In this document: positions 23,081-32,545 of the stretch, piece after piece
Numbering within the stretch: position 1 is the stretch's first letter
Layout: every line of letters begins with the position of its first letter
NCBI RefSeq assembly: GCF_003289955.1
Contig: NZ_QLZR01000001.1
Coordinates: 124,001 to 188,000 of the forward strand
DNA length: 64,000 nt
Origin: Planococcus halotolerans
GTDB lineage: Bacteria; Bacillota; Bacilli; Bacillales_A; Planococcaceae
Direction: 5' to 3'
Translations under genes and position numbers: made by a program
The notes under the pieces: model-generated
The model's database searches: none
Told to the model about the DNA's origin: nothing
The model's input: only the letters and a program-made list of their open reading frames with translations

Positions 23081-23755
23081 TCAGTCCAAACAGAAATCAA
23101 TCGGCTCTTCGCCGCGCTTTTGTAACAGGCTGTTCACTTTTGAAAAAGGCTTGCTGCCGAAAAAGCCTTTTTTGGCACTGAACGGGCTCGGATGCGGCGC
23201 TTCGATGACATCATGGCGTTCCAAATCGATCAGACCTTTTTTCGTCTGAGCCGGTTTGCCCCATAAAACGAAAATCACGGGTTCCTTGCGAGCTGACAAT
23301 TTGCGAATCACTTCATCCGTGAATTCTTCCCAGCCTTTGCCCCGGTGAGAATTGGCATCCCCTTTCCGAACCGTCAAAACGGTGTTAAGCATCATGACGC
23401 CTTGGTCTGCCCACTTGGTCAAAGTGCCGTCAGAAGGTTGTTCGCAGCCGATGTCATCGTTCAATTCCTTGAATATATTACGAAGACTAGGTGGAATTCT
23501 GACGCCAGGTTTGACAGAAAAGCTCAAGCCATGCGCCTGGCCCTGGCCGTGGTAAGGATCTTGTCCAAGAATGACAACTTTGACATCCTTGAAAGCCGTA
23601 TGTTCAAATGCCGACCAGATTTCATCTTGTGGAGGATAAACTGTTTCATTGGCATACTGCTCTTTTAAGAATTCACGAAGTTCTGTGTAATAAGGTTTAT
23701 CAAATTCCTCCCCAACTACGTCCTGCCAGTCGTTGGATAAGATTTTCTTTGCCAT
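23081..23755 (-). CDS. ung: Uracil-DNA glycosylase
   Basis: A 224-residue family-1 uracil-DNA glycosylase that removes uracil from DNA. Catalytic motifs are GQDPYHGQGQAHGLSFS, with the water-activating Asp, and HPSPFSAKKGFFGSKPFS, with the catalytic His and the DNA-intercalation loop. I choose the ATG at 23755 (MAKKILSNDW), which is 8 nt after AAGGAG. The GTG at 23764 and the ATG at 23761 sit almost on the ribosome site. The upstream DUF4230 gene ends 12 nt earlier. Confidence 0.96.
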   Translation of the reverse strand: MAKKILSNDWQDVVGEEFDKPYYTELREFLKEQYANETVYPPQDEIWSAFEHTAFKDVKVVILGQDPYHGQGQAHGLSFSVKPGVRIPPSLRNIFKELNDDIGCEQPSDGTLTKWADQGVMMLNTVLTVRKGDANSHRGKGWEEFTDEVIRKLSARKEPVIFVLWGKPAQTKKGLIDLERHDVIEAPHPSPFSAKKGFFGSKPFSKVNSLLQKRGEEPIDFCLD

Positions 23756-23767
23756 AATCATCACTCC

Positions 23768-24490
23768 TTAATTTTCAAACTCTACCGTTACATCATAGTC
23801 CACCAATTGGAACATTTCTTCAACCGAACGTGCCGCATTTTTTTCCGCCAGCTCCAATACGCCTTGTCCACGGGTTTCCTCAAGCATCATTTCTTTCGCT
23901 TCTTCAGCCAGTTCGTAGGCTTCAGGGAAATCTCTCCCCCCGCTTAACAGGCCTTCATTCGAATAAATTTCTACTTTGTCCATGAACAATTCCGGACCGC
24001 CGAGGAAATCTGCGTTCGGCAGCGTAAGTGTCGCTGTTTTCGCTTCTTCGTCCACTTCAATATCATCTTCTGTGATTTCCGAGAAATCGATCCCGGCGCG
24101 AACGGAGCCAGGGATCACGACAAGCAGCTCCCGCTTCGTGCCCGGGATATCCAATCCGATATCCTGGCCGAATATTTGATTGTCTTCCCGTTTGATGATG
24201 ACTTTCGAATAAGCTTCTGCTGTTGATAATTCGTTCAGGTCCTGCATCCTCTCAAGGAAAGCGCTTTTGCTTTCGGTCGCTGTGCTGCCCTGTTGTATCA
24301 TCCACCAGGTACCGAGCGGCAATGCAATCAACAGTATTAACGCTACGACGATCAATACAAGAAATGAATTGCGGAAAACGCCCATCATCAATTTCATCGA
24401 TTTCCAGAATCCCGATTCCTCGGTTCCTTTTTTGCCTTTCATTTCTTCGAGCAAGCGCTCCATTTCCGTAATTTTCGAATCCTTTGCCAA
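23768..24490 (-). CDS. DUF4230 domain membrane-anchored protein
   Basis: A 240-residue protein with a short cytoplasmic N terminus, one transmembrane helix at about 43-67 (NSFLVLIVVALILLIALPLG) and an extracytoplasmic domain of about 170 residues with the DUF4230 pattern (VIIKREDNQIFGQDIG, LLVVIPGSVRAGIDFS). The family has no established function. It lies directly upstream of ung and may share its transcript. An N-terminal amphipathic stretch, residues 8-20, could form a short coiled coil. Confidence 0.8.
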   Translation of the reverse strand: MAKDSKITEMERLLEEMKGKKGTEESGFWKSMKLMMGVFRNSFLVLIVVALILLIALPLGTWWMIQQGSTATESKSAFLERMQDLNELSTAEAYSKVIIKREDNQIFGQDIGLDIPGTKRELLVVIPGSVRAGIDFSEITEDDIEVDEEAKTATLTLPNADFLGGPELFMDKVEIYSNEGLLSGGRDFPEAYELAEEAKEMMLEETRGQGVLELAEKNAARSVEEMFQLVDYDVTVEFEN

Positions 24491-24561
24491 TTGACATCCC
24501 TCTTTCTATTTTTTTCAGCTGATTGTCGTGTTACGATATTTCTATAAAAGGAGCGATGCCC

Positions 24562-24816
24562 ATGGCTGACTGGCTTGATAAAATCAAAACCGTTTCTTCA
24601 ACTAAAGGGGCAACTGCTCCCGAAAGCGCAAAAAGCGCGGGCGTCGGCTGTCTTGCTGCCGTTATTGCCATTGCTACCATTCTAACATTCCTGATAGCAT
24701 TTGGTCTTTTCAGAAACGGCAACTGGATCATGGGCACCTTTGCTTTATTGTTCGCAGTTATCGGCGCGCTTACTTCAGTGCTGCTGTTATGGCCACAAAA
24801 GCCCAATAGATTGTAA
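24562..24816 (+). CDS. Small two-helix membrane protein, unknown function
   Basis: An 84-residue protein (start ATG 24562, 8 nt after AAAAGGAG; an ATG at 24556 is closer to that site). After a polar N terminus MADWLDKIKTVSSTKG it has two hydrophobic helices, at about 32-51 and 57-77, and a short basic tail. It is divergent from the DUF4230 gene and 63 nt upstream of pdxK. I do not recognise the family, but the good ribosome site and hydrophobic pattern make it a probable real gene. Confidence 0.65.
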   Translation: MADWLDKIKTVSSTKGATAPESAKSAGVGCLAAVIAIATILTFLIAFGLFRNGNWIMGTFALLFAVIGALTSVLLLWPQKPNRL

Positions 24817-24879
24817 ATGCAGGGCTTTTTGTTAAAATGAAACATAGCAAACATTCTATCTATTAAAGGGGTAATATAT

Positions 24880-25713
24880 ATGTCACTCAAAAAGACCTTA
24901 ACAATTGCAGGATCCGATACATCCGGCGGTGCCGGCATTCAAGCTGACCTCAAAACTTTCCAGGAACACGGAACTTACGGTATGAACGCTTTGACGGTCA
25001 TTGTCACTATGGACCCGAATAATAATTGGAGCCACGGGGTCCACCCGATTCCGGTTGATACGTTGAAATCACAAATGGAAACTGCCTTTTCCACTGGCAT
25101 TGATGCATTAAAGACAGGTATGCTGCCAACAGCTGAAATCATTCAGACCGCGGGCGAAGCGATTGCCGCTTCCGGCATCAAAGATGTTGTCATCGATCCC
25201 GTTATGGCATGCAAAGGCGAAGCGGAAGTGATGTTCCCTGAAAATGTCGATGCCATGATCAAGTATTTATTGCCACACGCAAAAGTCGTTACACCAAACC
25301 TTGTCGAAGCTGGAGAATTATCACGCCTTGGCCGTATTAATACGGTTGAAGAAATGCAGGCAGCTGCTGAAAAGATCCATGCAAGCGGAGCGCAATTTGT
25401 AGTCGTCAAAGGCGGCAAACAGTTGAAGCATGAAAAAGCGGCAGATTTGCTGTTCGACGGCGAGAAGCATTATTTGCTGACAGCACCGAAAACAGATACG
25501 AACTACAACCACGGCGCAGGCTGCACATTCGCCGCCGCCATAACAGCCAACATCGCAAATGGCCAATCGGTAAAAGATGCCGTATTGAACGCTAAAATTT
25601 TCGTATCAGGTGCTATTGAACATGGCTGGAAACTGAATGAATACGTCGGCCCGGTTATGCACGGCGCTGCCAATAAATTCCCGAAAACAGAAGTTGAAGT
25701 ATTGGAATTGTAA
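24880..25713 (+). CDS. pdxK: Pyridoxal/pyridoxine/HMP kinase PdxK (ThiD-like)
   Basis: A 277-residue ribokinase-family enzyme. The N-terminal TIAGSDTSGGAGIQADLKTF and the C-terminal NHGAGCTFAAAITANIA, with the anion hole and catalytic region, are diagnostic for the ThiD/PdxK branch. In Bacillus the orthologue at this location (ywdB) phosphorylates pyridoxal, pyridoxine and pyridoxamine, whereas thiD proper works on HMP. Sequence alone does not fully separate them, and the synteny with ung and ywdI favours PdxK. It ends at a strong terminator. Confidence 0.88.
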   Translation: MSLKKTLTIAGSDTSGGAGIQADLKTFQEHGTYGMNALTVIVTMDPNNNWSHGVHPIPVDTLKSQMETAFSTGIDALKTGMLPTAEIIQTAGEAIAASGIKDVVIDPVMACKGEAEVMFPENVDAMIKYLLPHAKVVTPNLVEAGELSRLGRINTVEEMQAAAEKIHASGAQFVVVKGGKQLKHEKAADLLFDGEKHYLLTAPKTDTNYNHGAGCTFAAAITANIANGQSVKDAVLNAKIFVSGAIEHGWKLNEYVGPVMHGAANKFPKTEVEVLEL

Positions 25714-25731
25714 TTTCCGGATTCTTCAATA

Positions 25732-25767
25732 GAAAAGGAGGACGCTGAAAATGCGTCCTCCTTTTCT
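25732..25767. terminator. Shared terminator between pdxK and the GNAT gene
   Basis: A perfect 13-bp stem (25733-25745 with 25753-25765) has A-run and T-run on opposite sides, so it can end transcription from both converging genes. Confidence 0.9.
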
Positions 25768-26654
25768 TATTCCTTCAGCTCTTTTTTCATAAACACCTGT
25801 GAAATATTCTTTTCAAATCCTCTATCCTGCAAGACCTTATAGGTTACAGCATTTGCAGACACAGGCACATTGACCGCTGTCCGGCTGATTGCATCTGCGA
25901 AATTCCCAAAGACTCTGTTTAAAAGTGCATTTGTAATTTCTTCCCGCGCCTTTTCATCCGATGCAGTTTCGCATTGATACAGAATAGTGCGGGAATGTTT
26001 CCCTTCTTCATCGGTAAGTTTCCGGAAGAACGCATAGCCGGTTTGCTGCCTTTCTTCATTGAAGGCAATCAGCCCTTCGCCGCCGTCCCGGACACTTTGC
26101 CATTGGATCTGCCACGGAAAATCACCTCGATAGAATGGCAGCTGGCCGATTTCTTCCGGATCAGCTTTTCGAATGCCGTAATCTCTAGATGCATGTGTCA
26201 CTTTTTCTTCAACCGCTCCGTCCAATTTCATGAAATGAAGTTCATCCACAATTTCATAACCTAGCTTTCTATATAAGGCGATTGCTTTTTCATTTCCTGA
26301 AATTGCTTCAAGAGTCGCCACTTCCACATCCTGTTCTTTCAATATTTCGAGCGTCTTTTCCATCAATTGCATGCCGACGCCTTTTTTGCGACAGGACATT
26401 GCCACGCCTGTGCCGCCGTTCCAGCCGATTTTTCTGCCGGCGAATTCCCGTATTCCGTTCAACACAAGGCCCACCGGTTCCTCACCGTCAAACGCCACCA
26501 CAGACAGTTCTCTTGAAAGGCCTTCCTGATTCATTCTCTTTCTAAAGGCTTTCGGTGTTGTCGTCATGTCAAAATGATAGCTCTCAAATCCTTTATTCCA
26601 AGCTTCCACCCCTTGTTCAACCGTACATTCCGACAGCCTTCTGATTTCAACCAT
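25767..26654 (-). CDS. Tandem-domain GNAT family N-acetyltransferase
   Basis: A 295-residue protein with two GNAT folds. In the first, the acetyl-CoA loop lies in VAMSCRKKGVGMQLMEKTLEIL, followed by GNEKAIALYRKLGYEIVDEL. The second half is less conserved, with only a weak acyl-CoA signature, and may serve for binding or dimerisation. The start at 26654 (MVEIRRLSE) is 8 nt from AAGGGG, while the ATG at 26660 is too close to it. The substrate is unknown. It converges on pdxK and is flanked by terminators. Confidence 0.8.
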   Translation of the reverse strand: MVEIRRLSECTVEQGVEAWNKGFESYHFDMTTTPKAFRKRMNQEGLSRELSVVAFDGEEPVGLVLNGIREFAGRKIGWNGGTGVAMSCRKKGVGMQLMEKTLEILKEQDVEVATLEAISGNEKAIALYRKLGYEIVDELHFMKLDGAVEEKVTHASRDYGIRKADPEEIGQLPFYRGDFPWQIQWQSVRDGGEGLIAFNEERQQTGYAFFRKLTDEEGKHSRTILYQCETASDEKAREEITNALLNRVFGNFADAISRTAVNVPVSANAVTYKVLQDRGFEKNISQVFMKKELKE

Positions 26655-26769
26655 CTTCATTTCCCCTTTGTTTCAAGTGTTTGCAAGTTAATTAATTCTT
26701 TCTAAGCTTCATGTTTTCCTGCAGAAATTTCGTCATTCTTCATGCATCTTTATATTTCACCAATAGTAA

Positions 26770-26804
26770 ATAAAACCCTCGCTATTCGTGAGGGTTTTGT
26801 TTTG
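26770..26804. terminator. Terminator after the permease pair
   Basis: AAAACCCTCGC pairs with the downstream GTGAGGGTTTT, with T-rich flanks on both sides. It lies just beyond the stop of the OppC-like gene. Confidence 0.8.
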
Positions 26805-26817
26805 CTCGATTTTCATC

Positions 26818-27837
26818 CTATTCTTCCGCCTTCACCATTTCCTGCTCTTTAATCCGCACCATATTATTCCGAAGCTGCTCGCGGTTCCATTCGACTAAAG
26901 GTTCTTCGACTTTCGCTTTCCGCAGTTTTTTAACTTTCGGATTTTTGGAACGCAGATAGCCTTCCATCATCAGCGATACCGCGAAAATAGTCAGGCCGAT
27001 AAACAGGACTGGCGCAAGCGGCAGCCACGGGGCGCTTTGGAGATACCGGAATGTTGAGCCGAATAATCCAGCCCACTCATAGGATATGGACATCGGCGGA
27101 TCGCCGAACATTGGGTCGTAACTGACCTTGGTGCCGCCAAGAAACAGTTTCAGAAGACCAAGATGGGCGAAAACGATGAATGTCTCCATTACCTGCTGGC
27201 CGTACAGCACGGCAATTTTTTCACGCATCTGTGGATAAAGGTGCTGCCGGATAATCCGTAAGCGGCCTGCGCCAAGTGTTTTTGCCGCAAGAATATATTC
27301 CTTGTCACGCAGCAATGCCGCTTCATTGGCAATCAATATTGCGACAATCGGAACCGTCAACAACGCCATGATGACAACCTGTATGCCGATCCGTTCCCAA
27401 ATTGTATTTGTGAAACCTTCCGGCGGCATCCATAAGACAGGTGTCAAAACAAAGGCAGCAAACAAGGTCAATGGAATATAGTGCATCGAATCCGCAAGAC
27501 TTGAAATCCATTTGCGATGTTTATCCAAATAGGTTCCAAGAATATAGCCAAGCGGCACAGCAATCAGCATACGCAAAGCCCCTACCGCCAAAGCGGCAAG
27601 AATTGTGTACTTCGCACCAAGCATGAGCTTGCCGAGAAGATCGTAGCCGAATTCATCTGAACCCAGCGGAAATTGCCAGTTCGGTGAAATCGGCGCACCT
27701 TCCACCGCACGTCCACCTTCCATGATGTAATAAATCTGGCGCGGAACATTGCCCCATATCCATTCATAAACGAAACTGCCTATAAGGAAGAAGGCGATAA
27801 TGCTGAAACCGATGACAAAATAAGGCTGTTTCCACAT
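26818..27837 (-). CDS. ABC transporter permease, OppC/DppC type
   Basis: A 339-residue inner-membrane protein with six predicted helices. GSDEFGYDLLGKLMLGAKYTI before the second helix is the usual OppC-type motif. The coupling loop for the ATPase is EAALLRDKEYILAAKTLGAG. A charged C-terminal tail of about 50 residues is longer than usual. It begins immediately after the stop of the partner permease. No ATPase or substrate-binding protein lies nearby, so the substrate is unknown. Confidence 0.82.
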   Translation of the reverse strand: MWKQPYFVIGFSIIAFFLIGSFVYEWIWGNVPRQIYYIMEGGRAVEGAPISPNWQFPLGSDEFGYDLLGKLMLGAKYTILAALAVGALRMLIAVPLGYILGTYLDKHRKWISSLADSMHYIPLTLFAAFVLTPVLWMPPEGFTNTIWERIGIQVVIMALLTVPIVAILIANEAALLRDKEYILAAKTLGAGRLRIIRQHLYPQMREKIAVLYGQQVMETFIVFAHLGLLKLFLGGTKVSYDPMFGDPPMSISYEWAGLFGSTFRYLQSAPWLPLAPVLFIGLTIFAVSLMMEGYLRSKNPKVKKLRKAKVEEPLVEWNREQLRNNMVRIKEQEMVKAEE

Positions 27838-28701
27838 TCACACCGCCCCCTTTCCGCGCATCCGGCGCACAAAATACCATTCGCCGAAGCTATACAAGAA
27901 GAACATCGGCAAGAAGAAACTGAATACAGCAACCAGGAAACCAGCAGGATACATATTATCGCGAAGAAACAGCATGATGCCCGGTAAATTGAACATCAGT
28001 TCCAGAATGAACAGATTCGACAGCATAAACCACATCGTCTTTTTGGATTGGAAAAAGACACTGACGACAGCATTTCGGAACATGTGAACCAAGACGATAT
28101 AGACTCTTGAAAAGCCCAGTGCCCGTGCAAGATCCACATACATCTGCCGCTCTTCTTCCTGGAAAGTCAGCATCGCCAACCGGTATAACTGGATGGTCGG
28201 CAGAATTGCGAGACACAGCACCGGCAGCCAGTAAATCCGGTCATCTCCTACTGCAGCTATTTTGGAAACCAGAATTCCTGTCTGCTTAAAGAACAGAACG
28301 ACTGCCAGCTGAGCCAGCATGATGATCAAGAGATCAGGAATCGACTCCAGAAAATAGAGGGCCATTTTGACTCTTTCACGCGATTTTTCGGAAAGAAGCA
28401 TCGTAATAACGGTCAGGACCAGCGAAACCACCACTGCGACCAGCAAAGCCAAAAACAGAATTTCAAGCGAATAGATTATGTAGTCAAAGACATTTGGAAA
28501 TAATGGCATCGGCCTTTGCGCCCGGTAATTGAAAAAAGCCATTTCATTGATCGGCCATAGTTCCTGCACGGTTGTCCGGATGGACTCGAAATAGATATTC
28601 CATCTCCATTCCCCTTTTAACCAGCCGGCTATCAGAACCGGCAAACTGCTGGCAAGGATAATCCCTGCGATGGCAATAAAAAATCTCAGCAATAATTTCA
28701 T
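27838..28701 (-). CDS. ABC transporter permease, OppB/DppB type
   Basis: A 287-residue permease with about six helices and the coupling segment YVDLARALGFSRVYIVLVHM. I use the ATG at 28701 (MKLLLRFF), 9 nt after AGAGG. The ATG at 28710 abuts that site. Together with the next gene it forms the membrane half of an oligopeptide/nickel-type importer. The N-terminal periplasmic loop differs from typical OppB. ATP-binding and binding-protein partners must be encoded elsewhere or are shared. Confidence 0.75.
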   Translation of the reverse strand: MKLLLRFFIAIAGIILASSLPVLIAGWLKGEWRWNIYFESIRTTVQELWPINEMAFFNYRAQRPMPLFPNVFDYIIYSLEILFLALLVAVVVSLVLTVITMLLSEKSRERVKMALYFLESIPDLLIIMLAQLAVVLFFKQTGILVSKIAAVGDDRIYWLPVLCLAILPTIQLYRLAMLTFQEEERQMYVDLARALGFSRVYIVLVHMFRNAVVSVFFQSKKTMWFMLSNLFILELMFNLPGIMLFLRDNMYPAGFLVAVFSFFLPMFFLYSFGEWYFVRRMRGKGAV

Positions 28702-28840
28702 GTTCCCCATCCTCTTTATTGGAAAATTCTCTCTTTCATTATTCTACCATTATTTCGGAACCCGTAGAGCTAACTAATCGCAATCTCGCTATTTTTTCCA
28801 TATACTTAAAAGATACGGATTGTTTGAGGAGGGTTTTATC

Positions 28841-29191
28841 GTGGAATTAGTCGAAGTGAAAAAATTGCAGGTCCAATTGGATGCGTTCGCAGGAAAAGAT
28901 GTATATCTTCACCTGGAAACCACGAATGGATCATACGCCAGCCATTTTAATGAAGCATTTTTTAATGCCGGAGCTTTTATTCGCAATGTGGTTATTAATT
29001 ATGAGCTGGGCAAAGTAGTCGGTGACAGCCCTCACCGCGTCGGTTTAAAACTGCCGCATGGCTGGGTGTATGCACAAGGCATCACCCATTACGAAATGGA
29101 CGACGAGGGACGCCTGCTTCTCGCGGGGCATGACGGAACAGGAAAATTGGCGGTGGCGCTGCAGATCAGCGAAACACCATTCAGTTATTAA
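28841..29191 (+). CDS. yojF: YojF family protein
   Basis: A 116-residue protein of the YojF (DUF1806) family. I use the GTG at 28841, which follows GAGGAGGG by 7 nt; a TTG at 28820 lies upstream of this site. YojF genes neighbour the bacillithiol deacetylase gene bshB2 (yojG) in Bacillus, as here with 12 nt between them. Its own function is unknown, though a link to bacillithiol metabolism is plausible from context. Confidence 0.83.
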   Translation: MELVEVKKLQVQLDAFAGKDVYLHLETTNGSYASHFNEAFFNAGAFIRNVVINYELGKVVGDSPHRVGLKLPHGWVYAQGITHYEMDDEGRLLLAGHDGTGKLAVALQISETPFSY

Positions 29192-29203
29192 GGGGGAATA
29201 GAA

Positions 29204-29893
29204 ATGACGATACCAAAAGAACGACATGTATTGGTGGTGTTCCCTCACCCGGACGATGAAGCGTTCGGTGTGTCCGGAACAATGACTACACATATTAAAC
29301 AGGGTACGCCGGTTACATATGCCTGCCTGACTCTTGGTGAAATGGGCCGGAATTTAGGAAACCCGCCGTTTGCGACACGGGAATCGCTCCCGGAAATCCG
29401 CAAAAAAGAATTGAAAGCCTCCGCTGAAGCCATCGGTTTGACCGACCTTCGCATGATGGGGCTGCGCGATAAAACGATCGAATTCGAAGATGACGAAAAA
29501 ATGGTCGGCATGATGACGGATCTTATTGAAGAATTGAATCCTTCTTTGGTCATCACATTCTATCCGAAATTCGCCGTCCATCCCGACCACGAAGCGACAG
29601 CACGTGCGGTTGTCCGAGCTATCCGCCGGATGGAAGATCGCCCGAAATTGCATTGTGTGGCATTTGCCAATAACACACTCGAAGTTCTCGGCAACCCGGA
29701 CATCGTCTATGACATCACACCAGTCAGAGACCATAAGATGGCGTCCATGAAAGCGCACATTTCCCAAACAGCTTGGATGCTGGAGGAAATGGAACATAAA
29801 TTGGCGCAGGGGGACACCGAAACGGAAAACTGGCTCACGAAAGAGCGTTTCTATAATTACCGCTGGGAAGATGATTTTGAAGCAACTTTCTAA
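29204..29893 (+). CDS. bshB2: Bacillithiol biosynthesis deacetylase BshB2
   Basis: A 229-residue LmbE/PIG-L family zinc deacetylase. The metal and catalytic motif PHPDDE is at 14-19, and a later HPDHEATA supplies the third metal ligand. BshB enzymes deacetylate GlcNAc-malate to GlcN-malate in bacillithiol synthesis and can act on bacillithiol conjugates (Bca activity). It forms an operon with yojF and ends at a strong terminator. Confidence 0.92.
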   Translation: MTIPKERHVLVVFPHPDDEAFGVSGTMTTHIKQGTPVTYACLTLGEMGRNLGNPPFATRESLPEIRKKELKASAEAIGLTDLRMMGLRDKTIEFEDDEKMVGMMTDLIEELNPSLVITFYPKFAVHPDHEATARAVVRAIRRMEDRPKLHCVAFANNTLEVLGNPDIVYDITPVRDHKMASMKAHISQTAWMLEEMEHKLAQGDTETENWLTKERFYNYRWEDDFEATF

Positions 29894-29901
29894 GTAATTT
29901 G

Positions 29902-29940
29902 CACCCTTATTTTCTTAATTGAAAATAAGGGTGTTTTTTC
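29902..29940 (+). terminator. Terminator of yojF-bshB2
   Basis: CACCCTTATTTTC pairs perfectly with GAAAATAAGGGTG around TTAATT, followed by TTTTTT. Confidence 0.95.
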
Positions 29941-30051
29941 TGGCGTTTTCAGATAAAATAAACAATATTACTGAAAGCGTTCTCGGGGAAAGAATGCTGT
30001 ATAATCAGTAGTTAGAATGTGTTTTTATGCACAAAGAAAAGGGGAAAGACA

Positions 30052-31419
30052 ATGAAAAAGTTTTCAACATCTACATGGCTCTTATTTCTCATTCCATCAT
30101 TACTTGGTATCCTGCTGTTCCTAGTTCCGATACCTACAACAAATGCTGATGGCGATACGGAATGGATGGTTACCATCGCTGTACTCGCTAACTGGCTGGC
30201 CGATAACATCGCATCGTTCGTGCCATGGATCATGCTCGTTATTTTATCAATTGCCGCTATTGGGTCATTGGTTTACATAGCCAAAAAACCGAATACAGAT
30301 GAAAATGTACCGTTCTTCGACAAACTCTTCAATGTCAGTTTGTTTTGGACAATTACACGCGTCGTAGCAGCTATCTTCGCTTTCATGGTCTTGTTCCAAT
30401 TAGGACCTGAACCTGTTTGGAGCGAAAACACAGGCGGACTTCTTCTTTCCGGAGACGGTTTATTGTCATTCCTGTTCACGATCTTCCTGTTTGCCGGTCT
30501 TCTATTGCCGCTGTTAATGAATTTCGGGCTTCTTGAATTCTTCGGCTCCATGATGGTTAAAATTATGCGCCCATTATTCCGCTTGCCTGGCCGTTCATCT
30601 ATCGATGCCCTTGCTTCTTGGGTAGGAGATGGTACAATCGGTGTCCTTTTAACAAGTAAGCAATACGAGGATAATCGGTATACGCAACGTGAAGCTGCTA
30701 TTATCGGAACAACCTTCTCAGTTGTATCCATCACTTTCGCAATTGTTGTTATCGGTGAAATTGGTCTGGCAAGTTACTTCCTTCCATATTACGCTACAGT
30801 TATTCTTGCGGGTATCATTCTCGCACTGATCATGCCGCGCATCTATCCGTTGTCACGTAAACCAACGACATTCATCGATGGTTCTGAACAAGAGTCCCAA
30901 ACGGAAGATGTTCCTAAAGGCTATAATGTAGCTACTCATGGTTTAGAAAAAGCCCTTGATAAAGCCAACCGCAACCGCTCAGTCAGCAATTTCTTCAAAG
31001 ATGGCTTCAAAAACGTGCTCGATATGTGGATCGGTGTTGCACCGGTTGTTATGGCATTCGGAACAATCGCTTTGATCCTTGCTGAATATACACAACTGTT
31101 CGTCATACTTGGCACACCATTTGTTCCATATCTGAACTTGCTCGGCATCCCTGAAGCAGCAGATGCGGCACAATTGATGGTTGTTGGATTCGCAGATATG
31201 TTCCTCCCGGCTATTCTAGGCTCAGGTATCGAATCTGAACTGACACGCTTTGTCGTAGCGACACTGTCTGTCACTCAGTTAATCTACTTGTCAGAAGTAG
31301 GCGGAATCTTGCTTGGTTCAAAAATCCCTGTCAATATTCTTGATTTGATCGTCATTTTCCTTCTTCGCACAATTATCGCATTGCCGATCATTGCCGGAGT
31401 TGCTCATCTACTATTCTAA
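30052..31419 (+). CDS. YjiH family membrane protein (nucleoside-recognition/gate domain)
   Basis: A 455-residue polytopic protein with ten or more hydrophobic helices. The start at 30052 (MKKFSTSTW) follows AAAAGGGGAAA. It resembles the YjiH family with two gate-type segments, for example LPGRSSIDALASWVGDGTIGVLLTSKQY in the first half and FADMFLPAILGSGIESELTRFV in the second, typical of transporter-like proteins related to nucleoside transport. The transported compound is not known. It is a single-gene unit with its own terminator. Confidence 0.72.
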   Translation: MKKFSTSTWLLFLIPSLLGILLFLVPIPTTNADGDTEWMVTIAVLANWLADNIASFVPWIMLVILSIAAIGSLVYIAKKPNTDENVPFFDKLFNVSLFWTITRVVAAIFAFMVLFQLGPEPVWSENTGGLLLSGDGLLSFLFTIFLFAGLLLPLLMNFGLLEFFGSMMVKIMRPLFRLPGRSSIDALASWVGDGTIGVLLTSKQYEDNRYTQREAAIIGTTFSVVSITFAIVVIGEIGLASYFLPYYATVILAGIILALIMPRIYPLSRKPTTFIDGSEQESQTEDVPKGYNVATHGLEKALDKANRNRSVSNFFKDGFKNVLDMWIGVAPVVMAFGTIALILAEYTQLFVILGTPFVPYLNLLGIPEAADAAQLMVVGFADMFLPAILGSGIESELTRFVVATLSVTQLIYLSEVGGILLGSKIPVNILDLIVIFLLRTIIALPIIAGVAHLLF

Positions 31420-31430
31420 TAAAAAGAGAA

Positions 31431-31467
31431 AATGCCATCCGCGATTGCGGATGGCATTTTTTATTTT
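31431..31467 (+). terminator. Terminator of the YjiH-like gene
   Basis: ATGCCATCCGC pairs with GCGGATGGCAT around GATT, followed by TTTTTATTTT. Confidence 0.95.
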
Positions 31468-31468
31468 G

Positions 31469-31600
31469 TCGCTTTTCGGTGTCCAGACTCCAGCCGCCCA
31501 GCTCTTCGGGTCATAAGCCAGCCCAGCTACGTGGTCAGGACCACTACGCTGTTCTGTCTTATGCCTTTCAGAGCCTAACGGGCGCTGTCGCTTTTCGAGA
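31469..31600. repeat. Dispersed palindromic repeat, module A
   Basis: A nearly complete copy: GTCGCTTTTCGGTGTCCAGA at the left, then the CAGCTCTTCGGGTCATAAGCC arm, a central GTGGTCAGGACCAC hairpin, the CTTATGCCTTTCAGAGCC arm and GGGCGCTGTCGCTTTTC at the right. It lies between the YjiH-like gene and tdh and ends at the tdh stop codon. Confidence 0.85.
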
Positions 31601-32545
31601 TTACGCATTTTGAAGTTTTGACTTTAATTTTTCGAGCATATCTGCAGTCATTGCATCAAGATCGTAGGCTGTCTTAAAGCCCCATTCTTTTTTCGCAGCT
31701 GATGCATCGATGCTGTCCGGCCAGCTGGCTGCAATTGCCTGGCGTGCTGGATCCACATCATATTTCATTTGGAAATCAGGAATGTGCTTGCGGATTGAAG
31801 CTGCAATCTGTTCAGGTTCGAAACTCATAGCCGTCACGTTGAACGCGTTACGGTGCTCAAGTTTTGCCGGGTCCGCTTCCATTAGATCAACAATCGCCTG
31901 AAGCGCATCCGGCATATACATCATATCCATGTAGGTGCCTTTATCGATATAGGAAGTGTAGCTGCCTTGTTCCAAAGCTTTGTAGTAAATATCGACCGCA
32001 TAGTCGGTAGTGCCACCGCCTGGCTGAGCCACGTAAGAGATCAAGCCAGGGAAACGGACGCCGCGTGTATCGACGCCAAACTTTTGATAATAATAATCAC
32101 ACAGCAATTCGCCTGCGACTTTATTGACACCGTACATGGTCGTCGGGCGCTGCAATGTATCCTGCGGTGTATCCATTTTCGGAGTGGATGGACCAAATGC
32201 TCCGATAGAACTTGGCGTAAAGAATTGCATGCCGAGTTCACGCGACGCTTCCAGTGCATTGATGAGACCGCCCATATTCAAATTCCAGGCAAGCAACGGT
32301 TTCTCTTCTGCCGTAGCCGACAATAACGCCGCCATGTGCATCATCGTATCTGCGCCGAAATCCTTGGCCAGGTCGTGCATTTTTTGTGCATCCGTTACAT
32401 CCAGGATCTCAAACGGGCCGTTGGTGTCATTTGATGGACGGATGTCCGTTGCCAAAACATTTTCAGCGCCGTAAATGCCACGCAATTTCCCTGTCAATTC
32501 CGATCCAATCTGCCCCAGTGCACCCGTAATCATAATTCGTTTCAT
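31601..32545 (-). CDS. tdh: L-threonine 3-dehydrogenase, NAD-dependent epimerase type
   Basis: A 314-residue extended short-chain dehydrogenase. The start at 32545 follows AAGGAG by 8 nt; an upstream ATG at 32743 would add 66 unrelated residues. The NAD motif TGALGQIG is at 7-14 and the catalytic YGVNK at 138-142. [12 protein letters not shown] and RPTTMYGV are typical of the epimerase-like threonine dehydrogenases, which produce 2-amino-3-ketobutyrate for Kbl. The partner kbl is found 1.3 kb further, on the same strand but separated by an opposing gene. Confidence 0.9.
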   Translation of the reverse strand: MKRIMITGALGQIGSELTGKLRGIYGAENVLATDIRPSNDTNGPFEILDVTDAQKMHDLAKDFGADTMMHMAALLSATAEEKPLLAWNLNMGGLINALEASRELGMQFFTPSSIGAFGPSTPKMDTPQDTLQRPTTMYGVNKVAGELLCDYYYQKFGVDTRGVRFPGLISYVAQPGGGTTDYAVDIYYKALEQGSYTSYIDKGTYMDMMYMPDALQAIVDLMEADPAKLEHRNAFNVTAMSFEPEQIAASIRKHIPDFQMKYDVDPARQAIAASWPDSIDASAAKKEWGFKTAYDLDAMTADMLEKLKSKLQNA

